A stretch of 64,000 nucleotides of DNA from Megaustenia siamemsis (lineage: Eukaryota; Mollusca; Gastropoda; Stylommatophora; Ariophantidae): the NCBI GenBank assembly GCA_032433765.1, contig JAVIAB010000051.1, positions 51,424,030 through 51,488,029 of the forward strand, read 5' to 3'. The position numbers and the translations under genes were made by a program. The notes under the pieces were generated by a model. That model made no database searches and was not told the origin of the DNA. It saw nothing but the letters and a program-made list of their open reading frames with translations. This document shows, in pieces, positions 41,701 to 56,700 of this stretch; the first letter of the stretch is position 1, and every line of letters begins with the position of its first letter.

Positions 41701-44700
41701 GATTGACATCTTTACTTCAGGACTCCAAAATCAGTTATATAGCAATGAAAATCAGGTAAATGAGCATAATATAAGCAAAACTTATTGATTGAATAATGAT
41801 TGACACACTGTGTTGAAATACAGTAAATTTATGCGCTTCTGGAAAATGGAATACCAAATAAAGCAATAAATGGATGACAAAAACATAAGAATCTATTAAA
41901 AACAAAGTAAAAATGTGTCAAAAACATTTGGGTTGACCATGTCTTTAGAATGGAAGTTTATAGTTCAATAAAAATCAACTGGAGAGTGTTTTAAAATAGA
42001 GAATCATTAATTGTTCTTGGTACGTGATGACCATGTTTACTGTTTTGAACAGGACAATACTGTTATTTCATTTTTTCTGGTTGTTTTTATTTTTAATTTA
42101 AAAAATTTTGACCGTTATTTTTGTTAAAAAACCACACATTTTCACTGTAGATCAATTATAAATCATAACCTATAATCTTATATCAATATAATGGACACTA
42201 GTAATTTTTATAATCAAGACATGGTGAAATGCAATCAGGTCAACATCTGTCTAACATATGGTCATTGGAGAATAATGGTTTGCTCAATATTTGTTTTTGA
42301 ATTAAACATTTCTGCGTCTTTTTTTTTTAATTTAGTAAATAAAAAATGTTGCAAAATTCCAGTCCCATCCTGTTTTCACCATCCCAATATTCTATTTTCT
42401 CTCAAGGAGATAGATGACAGGACAATCTGATATGATAGCTACGAGAAAATAAACAATAAAGAGAGCTATTAAAAGAAAGACCTGTGAAACAATTTGTTTC
42501 ATACGGCTGGATTTGCTTTACAGATGATTCGAGTGCTTATGAATAGTTGTTTCATGTGCAATGATGATAATTCAATGATTAACTAGATTAAGGAAACAAC
42601 TTTACTGATGAAAAAAAAACTAAAATAGCACATTCAGCAAAGGAAATTATTCCTCAATAACAAACCATTGTTTTACTGTTCTCCTTTCGTGATTTGACTG
42701 CTTTAATGAGCTTCCGGTCTAAACTCAGCTCAATACATGGGGTCAGGAGGTCAACAAACAGCACCACAGCCTTATATTTTGACCCAACATGTGGCTCAAA
42801 CCCTGAAACAATAAAAAACCATCATTTTCATCTAACAAGCAAGCTCAATAATTTCAGAGAGCTAATGAAGCTAAATGTTGATTCTCCTTGCATATCCGGC
42901 AATTGTTAATTAATACAAGAAAAAATCATATCTTGTGTCACAGATGCAAGAAATGACTTATCATACAGCCAGACTTCATAAATGAGTGACTGAAAGATTT
43001 CATTCTACTATTCAGGCCAACAGGTGCATTGCCATTATCAACAATTGCAATAAATAGTATGTTCATATATTTCATAGCTTACATGTCATAGAACATTTCT
43101 AGACCTTCTGCTCAATTATTATGTTCTACTCATTCTAAGGTATAAGGTCCTAACATTCCATGCAGCTATTTTTAATTCGTTCTTAAAACAATAGTTAGAA
43201 TTTCTTTCCTTGTTTTCTTTAAAGTGTTACGCGATGAGGCTCCAATCTCTTTTATGGTGGTCTGCCTTATTCGTCTTTCGTGTTCTGAATATGCCTCATG
43301 TGTACCACACACTTTGCTGTTTTCGCTTTCTGGGCCGTTGATCATTTTTTATTCTTCTGCCCCATCCACCATCACAGACTTTTCAAATGAAATTTTAGGG
43401 ACAAGTTAAAAGGCACAACAGCCTACTAAAAGTAATATTGGAAAGTAAAATACAAGGTAAAAGAGGCAGAGGCAGACCAAGAGTGGAATGATGATTCGTG
43501 GTAGCCAACTTTCGTTGCTGAGACGACACTCGATGATGATGACTCATTCTAAGTTGTAATTCTATTAAATCGTACAACTGCTTTTAACAGATATAATTTT
43601 CTGCACCTTTCAATTAATCACACACAACATCTTTTCTCCTTTTTCCTCTGCTTCAACCTGACAACTACTCCTATTCGTCATGTCTCTACAAAAGTATATA
43701 AAGTGGGTGTAGATACACCAATCACTAATTTACAGCATAGAATTTTGACTGGACACATATGACTTCACAAAATTGTTGAGTACCAGGTTACCACTTTGAT
43801 CTCTACTCATTTAGCTAGCCTGGTAAGTATGTTAAGTCAGTGTAGATGCACTGTGTCACGTCACTGGTTTAGAGCATAACTACTTAGCTTGATACATCCA
43901 CCATCTGCACTGAATTTGTCAGTATAAGGTTGTCATTTCAATCCCTACTTCTAGGACCAGACTAGTCAGTCTGCTTTCAGGAGAATCACTGGGAAGTGGA
44001 ATAGGGTCTGAGTCAACATTACTATTTGGTGACTTTGACACAGGCAGTTCTCAGCCCCACACATCACATATATCATAAGACATGAAATTTCTTTTTAAAT
44101 AATAAGTTAATCTCTGCCCACTGCATTTCTTCTGGAGCCAATTCTTGATCTAATGTGTTTTATCAGTTCATAATTTTGTAATATGAGTTCCATGTTGTAT
44201 TTGTAATGTAAGTGCCTTATTTATGATGTCTAAGTATTTATAACTTTAGATACACATAACATCTAACACTTCCATTAACAAACCTGCCAGATTGACTTTG
44301 GTAGCTAAAGCTTTGGCTCCAGAGGGTAAGTCTCCTAAAATGCCTTTCTTCAATACAGATGAAACAGTCACATCTATGATATCACCAACACTCAGTCCTT
44401 CATACATGGACAGTTCATCTAAAGTGAACAAAATAACATTAAATTTATATTTTTTCTTCTTAAAATAATCATGTCAGGTAGAGAATACAAAAATAACTAA
44501 TGCCACCTTCCTGCTCATTAAAATTAAAATATGTTCACAAAACTCTTAGCCATAAACATAATCAGTAAAAATATGTTCAAGGTTCAAACAGAACCAGCAC
44601 AGCTTATACAAGAAAGGAATATATCAATCTTTCTAACAAAACAGCTAATTCAGAAAAATGTTTATAATTTCAAAAGGTGTTAAATTCGTAGTATGGTAAT

Positions 44701-47700
44701 TTAACAACTAACCAATTTTTTAAAGGTTTGTCTGTTCTTTGTTTTCTTTAGAAAATGACATTCTAGACAAACTGTAAAATTTTTCCTTCGTATTTCACTT
44801 AAAATAACCTCTGCTGACAGAGACAAAAAAAGGTTATTTAGTGGAGGTAAAAATTTCATACTCACCATTTTCAGCAAATATCAGATTCAGCATTTTGTCC
44901 CTAGAAGAAAGATAAGTCTTCAGAAGGTTGAGGGATGTATCAATTCCACCCAGGCTGCATTCATCAAAACGAGCACTGCCCAAGAACCTTTTCTTCTCTG
45001 AATCAATCTTACTGAGCCTTGTAATGATAGTTTGACCTGGCTGAAACAAGTCCCGCAGGTTTGAAGGCTGCAAGTGTGTCAGAGTCTGGAAGATCAAAAT
45101 CATATTAGAAATTAATATCTTTAGAGATACCAACAATTTTTATAGTTATTTCTAAAAAGTTTTCACATTAGCAATTTCTTCCCATTTATTTCTTAATTTA
45201 TCAGTCTCACCTTTCCATCAATTTTCTGCTGCTTGATTACAGGCATTTAAAATTTGTTTCTTGGGACATATTTTCTACATTTCTATTGAGACGCCTTATT
45301 GGTTATGTAAGGCCTCGGTATCACTGCAAAAGAATTAAAATCCATAATTGCTCAACCGCCCGTGCCAGTGGAATCATCCGAATTACTAACTCATCTCCCA
45401 AACAAAGAAAGGTAACTGTAGTCCCCATTGTAGCAGTCTCAGCACACGCCAAAAGACATAAGGCGAAACCACGCAGAAAGTGAACACAGCCAACTGTTCC
45501 CTGTCATACGATATTATCATTCATCGTAAACAAGCGGGATATCAAAACAGGATCAAAACGGATGAGACACACAGCTCACGGTGTGCACAGAGCACTTAAC
45601 TCAGTAGCTCTTGCAACGAGCCGGACTTGGAATATTAGGAAACTGCAAGAAGGAACACTTTTCAGACATAGCCTTCAATAGTTTCTGCCGCCTATCCACC
45701 ACATACCATGGAAGTTTGCGTCCTCACGAAAATGATGATCATCGTAGCACTTGATGATGTTAGGCCATCGTTGATGACTCCAATTCCAAACATATAGACA
45801 CACAGTGGTGGTAAGTTATCATTTCCAATCCAACAGAAGCCACCTGACCTGTAGTTAGTAAAACCACAGAGAGAATATGATTTTGTGACCTTCACTGATT
45901 CACTCTTAGATGTGAATGTGTAGTTTACACAAGAGGAGACGTTTTCAACTATAGTGATCCCATTTAAGGCAATTCTGGGATAGCAAGACAAGTCTCCTTT
46001 ATAGCAGCAGAACTTGATGATGTTCTCTGCTCCCTTCTTGTAGCTGCTGCCACACGATTCTGGTGTCTCATCAACTTGGACATCATTCAAGAACAATGTC
46101 AGATTAACATTCCATAGATCTGGCTCTGCTGATGAAGTGCTTGGTGCAACGGTTGTATCAATCATACAGGAGGCTCCTGGTCTGTGGTCATTAATATCAC
46201 AGACGGCATATGATGTTGTTATATTCAGTATTCTTTCTGGGGTGTAAATATGTGGCACACACATGGAGAGTGGTTTGTGGTCACAGTAATCCCATTAAAG
46301 GCAATTCTAGGGTAGCATGGTATAGCTATTTCAGAACAGCACAATCCTATGATGTTTTTTGTGTTCGCTATAAAGCTGCTGCTGCTACACAATCCTGACC
46401 AATTATAGGTGTGGACATTATTCACTTGCAATGACAAAACTGCTTTGTTTACATCATAAACCTCTGGAAGCGAATCATTTATGGGATTAATAGTACAATT
46501 TATTCTTCCATCGGGGATATCTTCCTTGAGTCCCCCAAAAAAGGTATTTGGTTAAAAAGCACATATGCTTTTGAGTTAAACACAAAATGAGCCCACTTCA
46601 TAGATTCAAAATGATCCTTGCCAATGCCATCCGTTTGCACAAGTTAGGTCCTTAGCTACCAAGGTCACAAACGAAGCCATCAAAATAAAGACTATCTACA
46701 GCGAAGGTTAACGAACTGTGAACAAACATTTATGTTCAAACCCTTGAATACATTTTCAAAAATCTGCCAACTCGCTGCAATAACAGATATCGTTATTGAT
46801 ACAATATTGAGACGCCTTGTTCCTGCATACCTGATTCTTCATTCTGTATTGTATATCCGGATTGTAGACACAGATCTCAGCAATATACTTCACTCTCAAT
46901 TAAAAAATGTTATTTATTTATTATTATAGATCATATTTATTATTATTATAAAAAATTATTATTATTATTATAAATAATAATTATAAATAATAATTATTAT
47001 TATAAATAATAAAAAATGTTATTTATGTTGTGTATTTCTAGTGCCAAATCTTCAGATTTTTGTCCGCTTCTCTGGATGTGCCTGCATAACCAACTGTGGT
47101 ACAGTGGCATAATTTGGACCAACACATTTCACCATGTCACAACATTTTATGAGGCTAGGTTTACATTCCCTACTTACATAGAATGAGTTGCTTGCTTGAG
47201 TACCATAGTTCATTCCGATTCTCTGTTGTCAATGTTATCAATAATTTTTATATCGGTGACTACATGCTTGACAATCTACACTCAATTCTATACACAATCT
47301 TATTCTCTGTAAAGTGACTATATCAATTTTTTTCTATTACCAATGAAATACATAAGTAAGAACTGGCTACATTATCTAATCATTTACAATGTGTCAGTTC
47401 TATGTTAAGAATGGACAAGTAGATTTACCTTAGCTGGACACAGTCCGGTATGACCAGCCGCCAACTCCAAAAACATGCCGTAGTCTTGATGGTTCTTTAT
47501 TACAGCAGGCAACAGCATGCCAGTCTGTGTTTCAATAATAAATGTATCATAATTTTTATGTTATTGCAAAATGAAAGAGCAAACAGTTTTAGCCCACTAA
47601 TAACTGATATAACATACTCTACAACACTCTCAGTAGACACCGGTTGTATTAATAAATGATTCAGAGTATCCTCTGTAACTGTTTTGCCACAGTTACGTTT

Positions 47701-50700
47701 TGTCATTATCATGCTGTCTAACAATTACATTATTGTGTGTGTGAATATAAGAAAGACATAGAGAGTGAATTCTTCCACGTATACCTTTAGACATCAAATA
47801 TTACAAATGTCATATAAAATAAATGAAAGAGCAATAATTAACTAAATCAAATATTTCATGTAATAAATGCTATGAAAATAGCACATGGAAGAACAAGATA
47901 AATGACAGCATTCTGCTAAACCAATTTACTATATACTAGAGTTAGTCAAAGCACAGACTAAACAGAAATGGTTCAATTTCTTGTAATGCTTACCCATTAT
48001 TTTCTTATTGATCATGTTTTTGCCCCAGTGCTTACCACATGCATTTTTTTAGGTGCTATTTTAACATTAGGATTATGACTATTATGATCATTATAACAAA
48101 TGAACTATTAAAAAAGAACACAAATATATTTTGGTGTCACTGACTCCAGTTAAAAAGCTGCAAGAAAGAGTGAGAAAGAGATGATTGGTTACATATGTCC
48201 ATATCTCAAATATAAACTATTTTAGGACAGTATGGACACGACACGTAGAATTGAATTTTAAATGAAGCCAACATTACAAAAAAGCTTGTAATTCAGTTAC
48301 AATAATAAATAAGCCATACCTTCAGGTCTTCAAAATGTTCCACCAGTGAGTTTTCTTCAGCAGCTTGTATGAAAGATTCTTTTATGGTTACAATCTATCA
48401 TATGTTAAAGATAAAATAATATGAACATTGTCTTTTTCAACAGAAGATGATAGAATGGAAATGAAGATTTCAAACAATAATTTTATACATGAACAAACAC
48501 CTCTGATAACTTTAGCTACAATGTACTAGCAAAATGTTGATCACAAATACAAAGCCTTCGTTAGAGTCAATATAAAGAGTATTACATTATGGCAATTAAA
48601 AAAAAAATTATATATTCTCTTTTCACCCCCACATCTAAAACAATAAACATAATTTCACACCCAAAGTGAACAAAACAGCAAAATCTGACCATTGAACTTT
48701 TGAGAGAAAGAGAAAAATACTGGAAAGCAGAACCACTGAAATCTCATATAATAAGGTAAATGAGAAACCAAAGTTGATGAATAATTCTAAGTGAAGAATT
48801 TTAGTTTTATGAAAAGGTTAATAGGTCTGATTAGAAAAAAAAAAAAAATTGTGCAGAAAACCATGGTTCCAATACTCTGCCAATGGTCATAAATTGTGCC
48901 TAGATGAAATAAATAACTCTGATTTTTTTTATCTGTTTGTTATAGATTACTGTGTTTAAATAATACTTTTAGTTTCTATGTTGTATATAGTGTCAATGCC
49001 CTAATACGTGGCCAGCATCCTCTATTATCATATAGCTGTAACCATACCACTTTTTAAATTCTCCCATGCACTAGTTTTACTGCAGCCAAAAACATTCATT
49101 TATGTCTAACCTTGTTATAGTAGAGTTTGCTTAAAAATCCATTTTTATTTATTTACCATCAAACTTAACTCCAAGAAAAAACTAAATGTGCCACAGAAGG
49201 ATACAGTTTTCTGTTTCTGATTGTAGTAGATGACCTTGTCAAATTGGTGTCCTGGTTTAATAGCAAGTTTCCCCAGTTCCTGGACTTCATGGAAATCAGA
49301 CAGGTGGCAGAATGGCAGGAAGGCTACGCCATTTTTTGATTGTAACAGCACTTTGTAGCCATCTGTCTCAACTTTCAGTACTTTTGCTTCCACAGCCTGA
49401 AATACAAATGAACTGATTCAAACAATCAAGTCCTTTTAAAAAAAAAAAACAATTAAATAAATAAAGTACTCTGTATTATCAGGACATTATAAGGACCATA
49501 TAAGCACCTGAGAACTGAAACGTAAATGGGGAAAAGATAAGACAAACAATGTGAAAACAAACTTAAAGCTCAGCATAACATATCTTGTTTTGGAATACAT
49601 GACGATTAGAGAAATTGGAAATACATTTTTAAAAAAAACCTGAATTAGAAACATATATTTATAGTATAAAAAAAAAGAAACAGAAATAGAGAAATCTGTC
49701 AAAGACAGTAACAAATGGATATTGTTTTTTTTTTCTTTAAAGACATGCACTCAACAAGGAATTGAAAGAACTAACAATGAAATATCTTTAACAATATAAA
49801 TGCCATAAAACTCATTATTCTCTGTACTGACTCACCTTACCAACTTTGTAGTTAGAGACACCATAATCAAATTTTCACCCTTTGCAGCCTTCTTCAAACC
49901 AAACTGTGATATTCAATAGAAAAGTAACGACATAAGTTATGTCAGATTGATGAAAAACATGTTTAAATAAAGAAATAACACACTATGTGTTTTATGATAA
50001 TAAAGTAACAAACATTTAGCCCACATACAATGCACTTCAACCTTGTACAATACAAATGGTTATTGATCACACTCACAGGGCCTTATTTTCTATAAAACAA
50101 TGACTACTTTAGTTTTGCCTCTGAGGATAACTCTGTTAGCACCTTGCGACACAAATTATTACACAATACGTGTTGATAGGGAGGTTCCCAAAATTCTGTT
50201 ACTATTTCATGTTTTTGCTTTAACTAGAAAAGACTATCTGGACTAATAATTTAATACACCATTCATCGTTCTGTGAAGCTTCATCACTGATAATTTTAAT
50301 TACGGTTAAGAAAACAAGTTTTAAACAAGTCACCATCGATCACAACTGTTAAAAAGTCATAGTGACCTACAAATTTAAACATGATTATGAAAAAACTACA
50401 TGCCGCAAAGATATTTTAAATTAACATCCATAATAACTATGTAGGTCACAATTTATTTGCATTTCAATGGCATCTCTGCGATAGACAGATATTTAATAAA
50501 AACAATAATTCTTTTTCCAACAACACATTAGTAATACAATATCTAGGTCGGGATAATTGTGCGCATCCGTCAAAAATTACCGATCAGCTGCTATCTAAAA
50601 ATGTCATTATAAATTATTGCTGATTTATTTTATATGCTACAAAAGAGAATATTTAAGAGAATAACATAAAACTGGCAAATTATGATAATTAAATTCTATT

Positions 50701-53700
50701 TTAGGTGCTTGCAGAAGATGTATTTTTTAAAAACATTTAGGAACTATATTTTACTGAAGTATAAAGATCTTCGATTATCAGTGTAGTGCTAAAACAATGG
50801 ACACAATTAAAAGTTCGGTAACAAGGCCCCACGCACTATATATAATTTTTACTTTTTAAAGAAGACTTAGGTTGTGCTAAATTATTTCTATCTATTGTCC
50901 TTTTGAGCCGAAGACGGCACATAGGGCAGCACTACAATCTCAAAAACAGAAACCTTGCGTGCCAAAATGGCACATATTGCACAGATCACTGCTTCTAAAA
51001 TCTATGGTCTGTTTCCATAACAATGCTTTTTACAATGACAGCTTGCCAAGCCATCGATCAACCTCTTTTAGTTGTCTCTTATAACATGCCTGGAAGGTCA
51101 CATAAACACAGGGCTACTTGGCTTACTGTGATCAAAGACCAATTACTGTTATAATATAGCAGCACTTAGAAAAAAATCTGAACTTTTTTCAAAATAAAAC
51201 TGGTGGTCAACGACTTCTCATTCCTGGAAATGAGCACGTGTAGAAATATACCCACAAAACTCTCATATATGTTGATAAAATAATAAAAATAATGTTTAAA
51301 AATTATCATGATTTTGTTTGTCGCATGTGTGTTTGTACTTGTTTCTAAGTCTCTAAGACTCTAGATTAAGAGAATTTTGGAGTTGTCATCAAACAGTAAA
51401 GTCAGATCACATTATGGATAAGTAACAACTTGTAAGAACAATACATGATACAATCGTACGAAGAACTTCTGCTACTTGGTTTGATGCCTGGATCCTGGAT
51501 GGAATTATGTTGAATTCTACACACTGTTTCATTATTCTGGTATTATAAATCGTCTACCAAAATAATGTATAACTAATCATAGCTCAAGGCTCACCTCTGA
51601 CCTAGGGAGCAGAGTTAGAGGCCCATCAGCTGACCTAATGGCCTGGCCTCAACCTAGTTGGTCACCCTTGGTAGCTACCTGTATCAATACAGAGGGTGGC
51701 TAACACAAGCTAGGATTGCAGTGTTCCCCATAGTGGTGGCTTTTACTGACATTGAAGACCTAGTACTGCAGTACCTCTAGACAGGACAAGCCACAGTTAC
51801 AGTTTTCCAGCCATAGCATAGAAGTAGTTGAACTCCAACTTCAGTAAAAATATGGAACGTCAAAAAAGCCATTACAACTCACCACATACCATTCTTGAGT
51901 CAAAGGGTTTCTGCTCGTATCAACCCGTTAGCACAACAACAATCATAGTCAACACACTTCTAATGTGCAGTTTTCTACTCCATCTTCTACAGAATTTAAC
52001 CATTCAACTTCAAATTATACAAATAGAAAATTAATCTTTAATTACATTTAAGTGTTGTTGCTAAAGTTTATCTCACAACTCATTGAGGTTTAAAGTCAGA
52101 TTTCTAGGCTTCTTTTCTGACAACAGGAGTTTGGTGACCAAAGGGACAGGACCATCATATTTCTCCAAATCAGGTGGATTAAGATCAAATTGTGGTAGGG
52201 AAAAATAGTTTTTATTTAGCAAAAGCTAAATAAAAAATGTCTCAAAACATATGGTGGTGAATGTACTGGGTATGTGACCTTTATTCTCCAGTTTTTCCAG
52301 AAGACCCCTAAAGTTGTATAAATGTTGTAATGATAATCTCTGATAACACTTCAATAATTCATATAAAGTTTATTGTGTACTATACATCTTTGCTGGATTC
52401 AGTTCACATGTTGGCTACACCGTAGCACTGTACTGGAACATGGGCCTAAAGATTATAAAAAAAAGTGTACACTCAATGTGCATACATGTTAGGCATAAAT
52501 GCACCTGAAAGACTTACATTAAACGACAGCTTGAGTTTCTTCTCATCAACACTAAAGTGTACAACACGACACCGAACAATCTGACCAGTGTAAAACATTG
52601 TGGATGGGTCATCAACTTTCTCAGTGCTCATGTCTTTCAACAAAACAACGCCCTACAAAAAAAAAATTAAATTTAATCATCACAATAATGTATGTAAAAT
52701 CCTGGCTGTCTTCTTATCATTTAATGTAAAAAATGTAATGAAAAATGAAACTTAAATATTTTCAGACATATGTGTTACACAAACTTATATATAAAATAAG
52801 TAACCATTATCACATAAATTAATGAATTTTATATTATACTTTGATTTTTAAAAATTATGACATTTCTTTGCTACATGTATTTAAAAACAAAAAATAAACA
52901 TGTACTGTTTAATTGGGGTTGCAAAATTGGCCTCACCTCCCTCAAACACCCCGTGGTGACTACACTGAACACACAACTTTATTATTTAGCCCTACAGAAA
53001 ATCACAGGCGCACCTAAAAAATCAGATATACAGTTAACAAAAGATTTTTAAAAACTCAGAGTGCAATAAAAATTAAATTGTATATTTAATAAATTAAAGA
53101 AACTTCAATTCTTCTATATACATTATAACCTTCAAAGACTGTCTGCTGCACTTCAGTCAACCCAGCTCTGATGAATAGCTCACTGGGTTGGAGAAAAAGT
53201 AGTACCTGTGAGGACAAACATTGGTGCCCCTCAACTCAAAGCCTATGGCCTAGTACGATGACATTTTATAATTCAGTGCCCCCCACAACATGAATATGTA
53301 CAGGTACTGCAGGAACAAGAATATTATAACACTAAAATCAGTATGGATGAACTCTCTAGTAATTACAGTCTTCACAACAATAGACAAAACAGACAGATAG
53401 GCTAGCCTCAGGTGTGCCTTTAGATGACCTGCAAGGGCCAGCTAGGTGCAAACATAACCAGCAAGCCACTACAGACACATTTTGTCACATGCTAAAGGGG
53501 ACTGAACAGCTATAAGATTATCCAGAGAGTCATGATTTTAACTCTGTCAATGACCATTTACAATAGTAATGTTTGTATATATATATATATAAAACATGAA
53601 GAAATATATCATCTTAAGTGAAAGGAACAATATCCTTCTAACTCAAGAAAGAAGAGAATATATTCAAGCAGACAACAACTTTCTCTAAATGAAATAAAAG

Positions 53701-56700
53701 TAAATTGATGAATGATTTAACTCAAAAAGAAATAATTTGTAATCTAACAAAAACAGTAAGCACTGAAACACTCTTGACCTTGACATCATTGAAGAATGCT
53801 ACTACAACAACAGTCTCTTTTACTGCTATGATGTATCCTTCCAGCTCCATACCAGACTGCAGCTGGGAGTAGTCAGTCAATATTGCATATTTGGACTTCA
53901 CCAGAGATTGTTTATGAGTTAGCATGACTTTAGACTTGTCATGGTCCACTTTAAGCACCTACATGATGAAAAATAGTACATTTTTTAAAGAGATAAGCAC
54001 AAATATCAAATAAACAAAAATATGAAATACTACACAGGGCCACATATAGAGCTGCAGAGAACATGTAAAATAAACATGGAATGGTACAGGTCAGCTCAAC
54101 TAAAATGGATTTGTTTGTTATACGTGATGAAGACTTTGCATAAACATTGTAGTTTGTCTTGTCTTTCCATTAGTTTAGCTGTTCCAGTACATTTTTTAGC
54201 CAAAGCTATATAACACTATACAATCCCCTTTTAACCCCTTACTGTACTGGCTCAAAAACCATATTTTTATAGAGCATTTAGTGCATATCATAATATCACT
54301 TTTTCACCTCAAACATTCTATCTATCTATTGACCTTTTGAGCTGTAGCTGGCCTATAGGGCAATGACACATATACTCTTTCTCTTATCTAAATTTTTATT
54401 CCAGCAGTTTTCAATCCTTCTAAAGATATTTTATCAGATCTCGCCATTTGTTCTGTTCTGTGCAAGCAACTCTATCTCATTGAGGGAACCGATTCCTGCT
54501 GCTCTTGTCTCTCTGAATAATGTTCTTCACAGTGTCTCTCTGGGTCAGCCTCTTTTCCTCAAACCTATTGTTTTCCACATACGGTCTTGCTTTGTTATTC
54601 AGTTATTATCTCTCTTCAACACATGTCCAACATATGAACATCGTTTTTTCTTGATTACTGAAAATATTAGTGCTTGATTCTCAAACATTACTATGATGAA
54701 TTTTACATCAAAATTTGTACAATCAACTTTTTTAGAAAACATATTTACAAATATATTTTTTAAAGAAACTATTAAACAGCTAATATTAGCTGGGCCGTAA
54801 CTGACAGGTTTGCTTTTCCCAGCTAAAATTAGCTGAGCCAGATAGATAGAGTTGAACAGTAACACAGAACTTTTTATATTGAGCTTCGCAGCAAGAGGCA
54901 ATCTGACCATCAGAATTAGACCCCATTGAGCAAGTGTTTCGGCCCTTTAGCAGAACTCAGTAGTTCAACATTATCCACTTTAAATGTTAAAGTTAATTGT
55001 TTATGACAAGTGTTATTAAAATTAATACAATAATGTGTAACAATTACCAAAACTTACACGGCATTTCATTTTCATTCCAGGCTCAAACTTCTTCTCAGGA
55101 TGTTTGATTGGAACATCGGCCAAGTGCAAACATGGAACAAAGGAATAAATGGTTTTTGATAATTTCACCACTACTCCATTGGATGTTACCTCCTTCACAA
55201 ATGCCTGAAAAGATAGTGGAATTTCATAAGGGAAAGAAAGAGAGGTATTAATTTCAAGGAATAACAAAAACATTTAGTAAAGAAATAATTAATGTAACAA
55301 ATAATATATGTTGCTATACAAACACAAACATATTTTTGGTTATATTAATGTAGCTTTTCACAATGTTTTAATAATAATTTCAAGTCAAGATGATATAATG
55401 ACAACTACGCTCAGGCCCAGTGGTGCAGGAATAAAACAATGTACATCCCCTCAATACAACACATACAATACTAAAGTTTGGCTCACAGAAGCAAGTCTGC
55501 ATAATTGGCTTTGAAGAATCAGGGAAGACCTTGAGTGCACTATCTTATTGGTGATCTTTGTTGGTCCAGATGTACAGTAAAAGTTGCTCACTTTAGAGGA
55601 AGACTAGGAACACTTACCTCAACAATGTCTCCTACTGAGATTTCTTGCACAGAGAGGAACTTCTGCTGTAGTATACTCCTTTAAAAATAAACAAGATCAA
55701 CACTCAGTAATTTAATATTTTATTTGTTTTCAATAAAATCATTCACTGAATCAAAATCAGTTAATTTCCTCCTCTTTTTAAATTGTCTGATTACTCAAAA
55801 CAAAGTGGACAGACAAAATGTACACGGAGAAGACAGATAAAAATAGAGATGAAGAAGATGAGGAAGACATGGAGTTATCTTAATAAAATAGCATCAAGCA
55901 AAAATGGCTTGGAAAGTGTTTGTTGAAGGCCCATGCTCCATATTAAATCAAATGTCCAAATCATTGGACAGCTATCACCACTATTGTCCAACAAGGAAAT
56001 AACTAGAGGTAAAACGGGCACTCTGCAATACAATCTTCATTCCAATGTTGCACTACTAATGCCAGTCCTGGACCATAGAAGCAAGAACAACAAGAAAAAT
56101 AACTCTAAGAGATGACCACGAAAAAGATGGATTGACGGAATATTAGAAACACTAAGAAACATAACAGCAGCAGAGGCGAACAGAAGAGCAAATGCCCGCA
56201 AATTATATCTCCTCTCGATGCTAAAAGGCAGATAAAAGAAGAAGAATGCTCCATAGTGAGTGAAAGAAATAAGACTTTAAAAGAGTGGTAAACTGAAGTA
56301 GTAATGTGTTTATAGCAGATTATGGCAACAGTATCTTTCACCTCAACATACCTGACTTCAGCACTAATTTTTGGGGTACAGGGTCTGCCAACTCAATGAT
56401 AGACAGACAACAAAGGTGTATAGGGCATGTCATGTGCCTTGAAAATATCCAGAAGTAATCACAACAGCTATTATGAGGTTGACTCCTGAGGGACATAAGT
56501 TATGGAAATCAATAAGAAACTGGTGGGGTGTCCTGCAAAGAAGGATGACCATAGGTCATCCAAGGTGGAGAAATTGTGTTGCTGCCCTACATGGCAAAAG
56601 ATGTGTCAGTCATTGACTGTCTGTGGTCAAGGAATAAATAAACAGCAGAAATGAAAATCGATGACAAAACCAGATGTTAGTAGACCAGCAGCATAATCCT

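Noticed and set aside
45286..45483. 65-codon plus-strand basic frame beside the cysteine-rich insert
   Set aside because: Short, no recognised domain, and it starts inside the direct repeat. Coding status cannot be supported.
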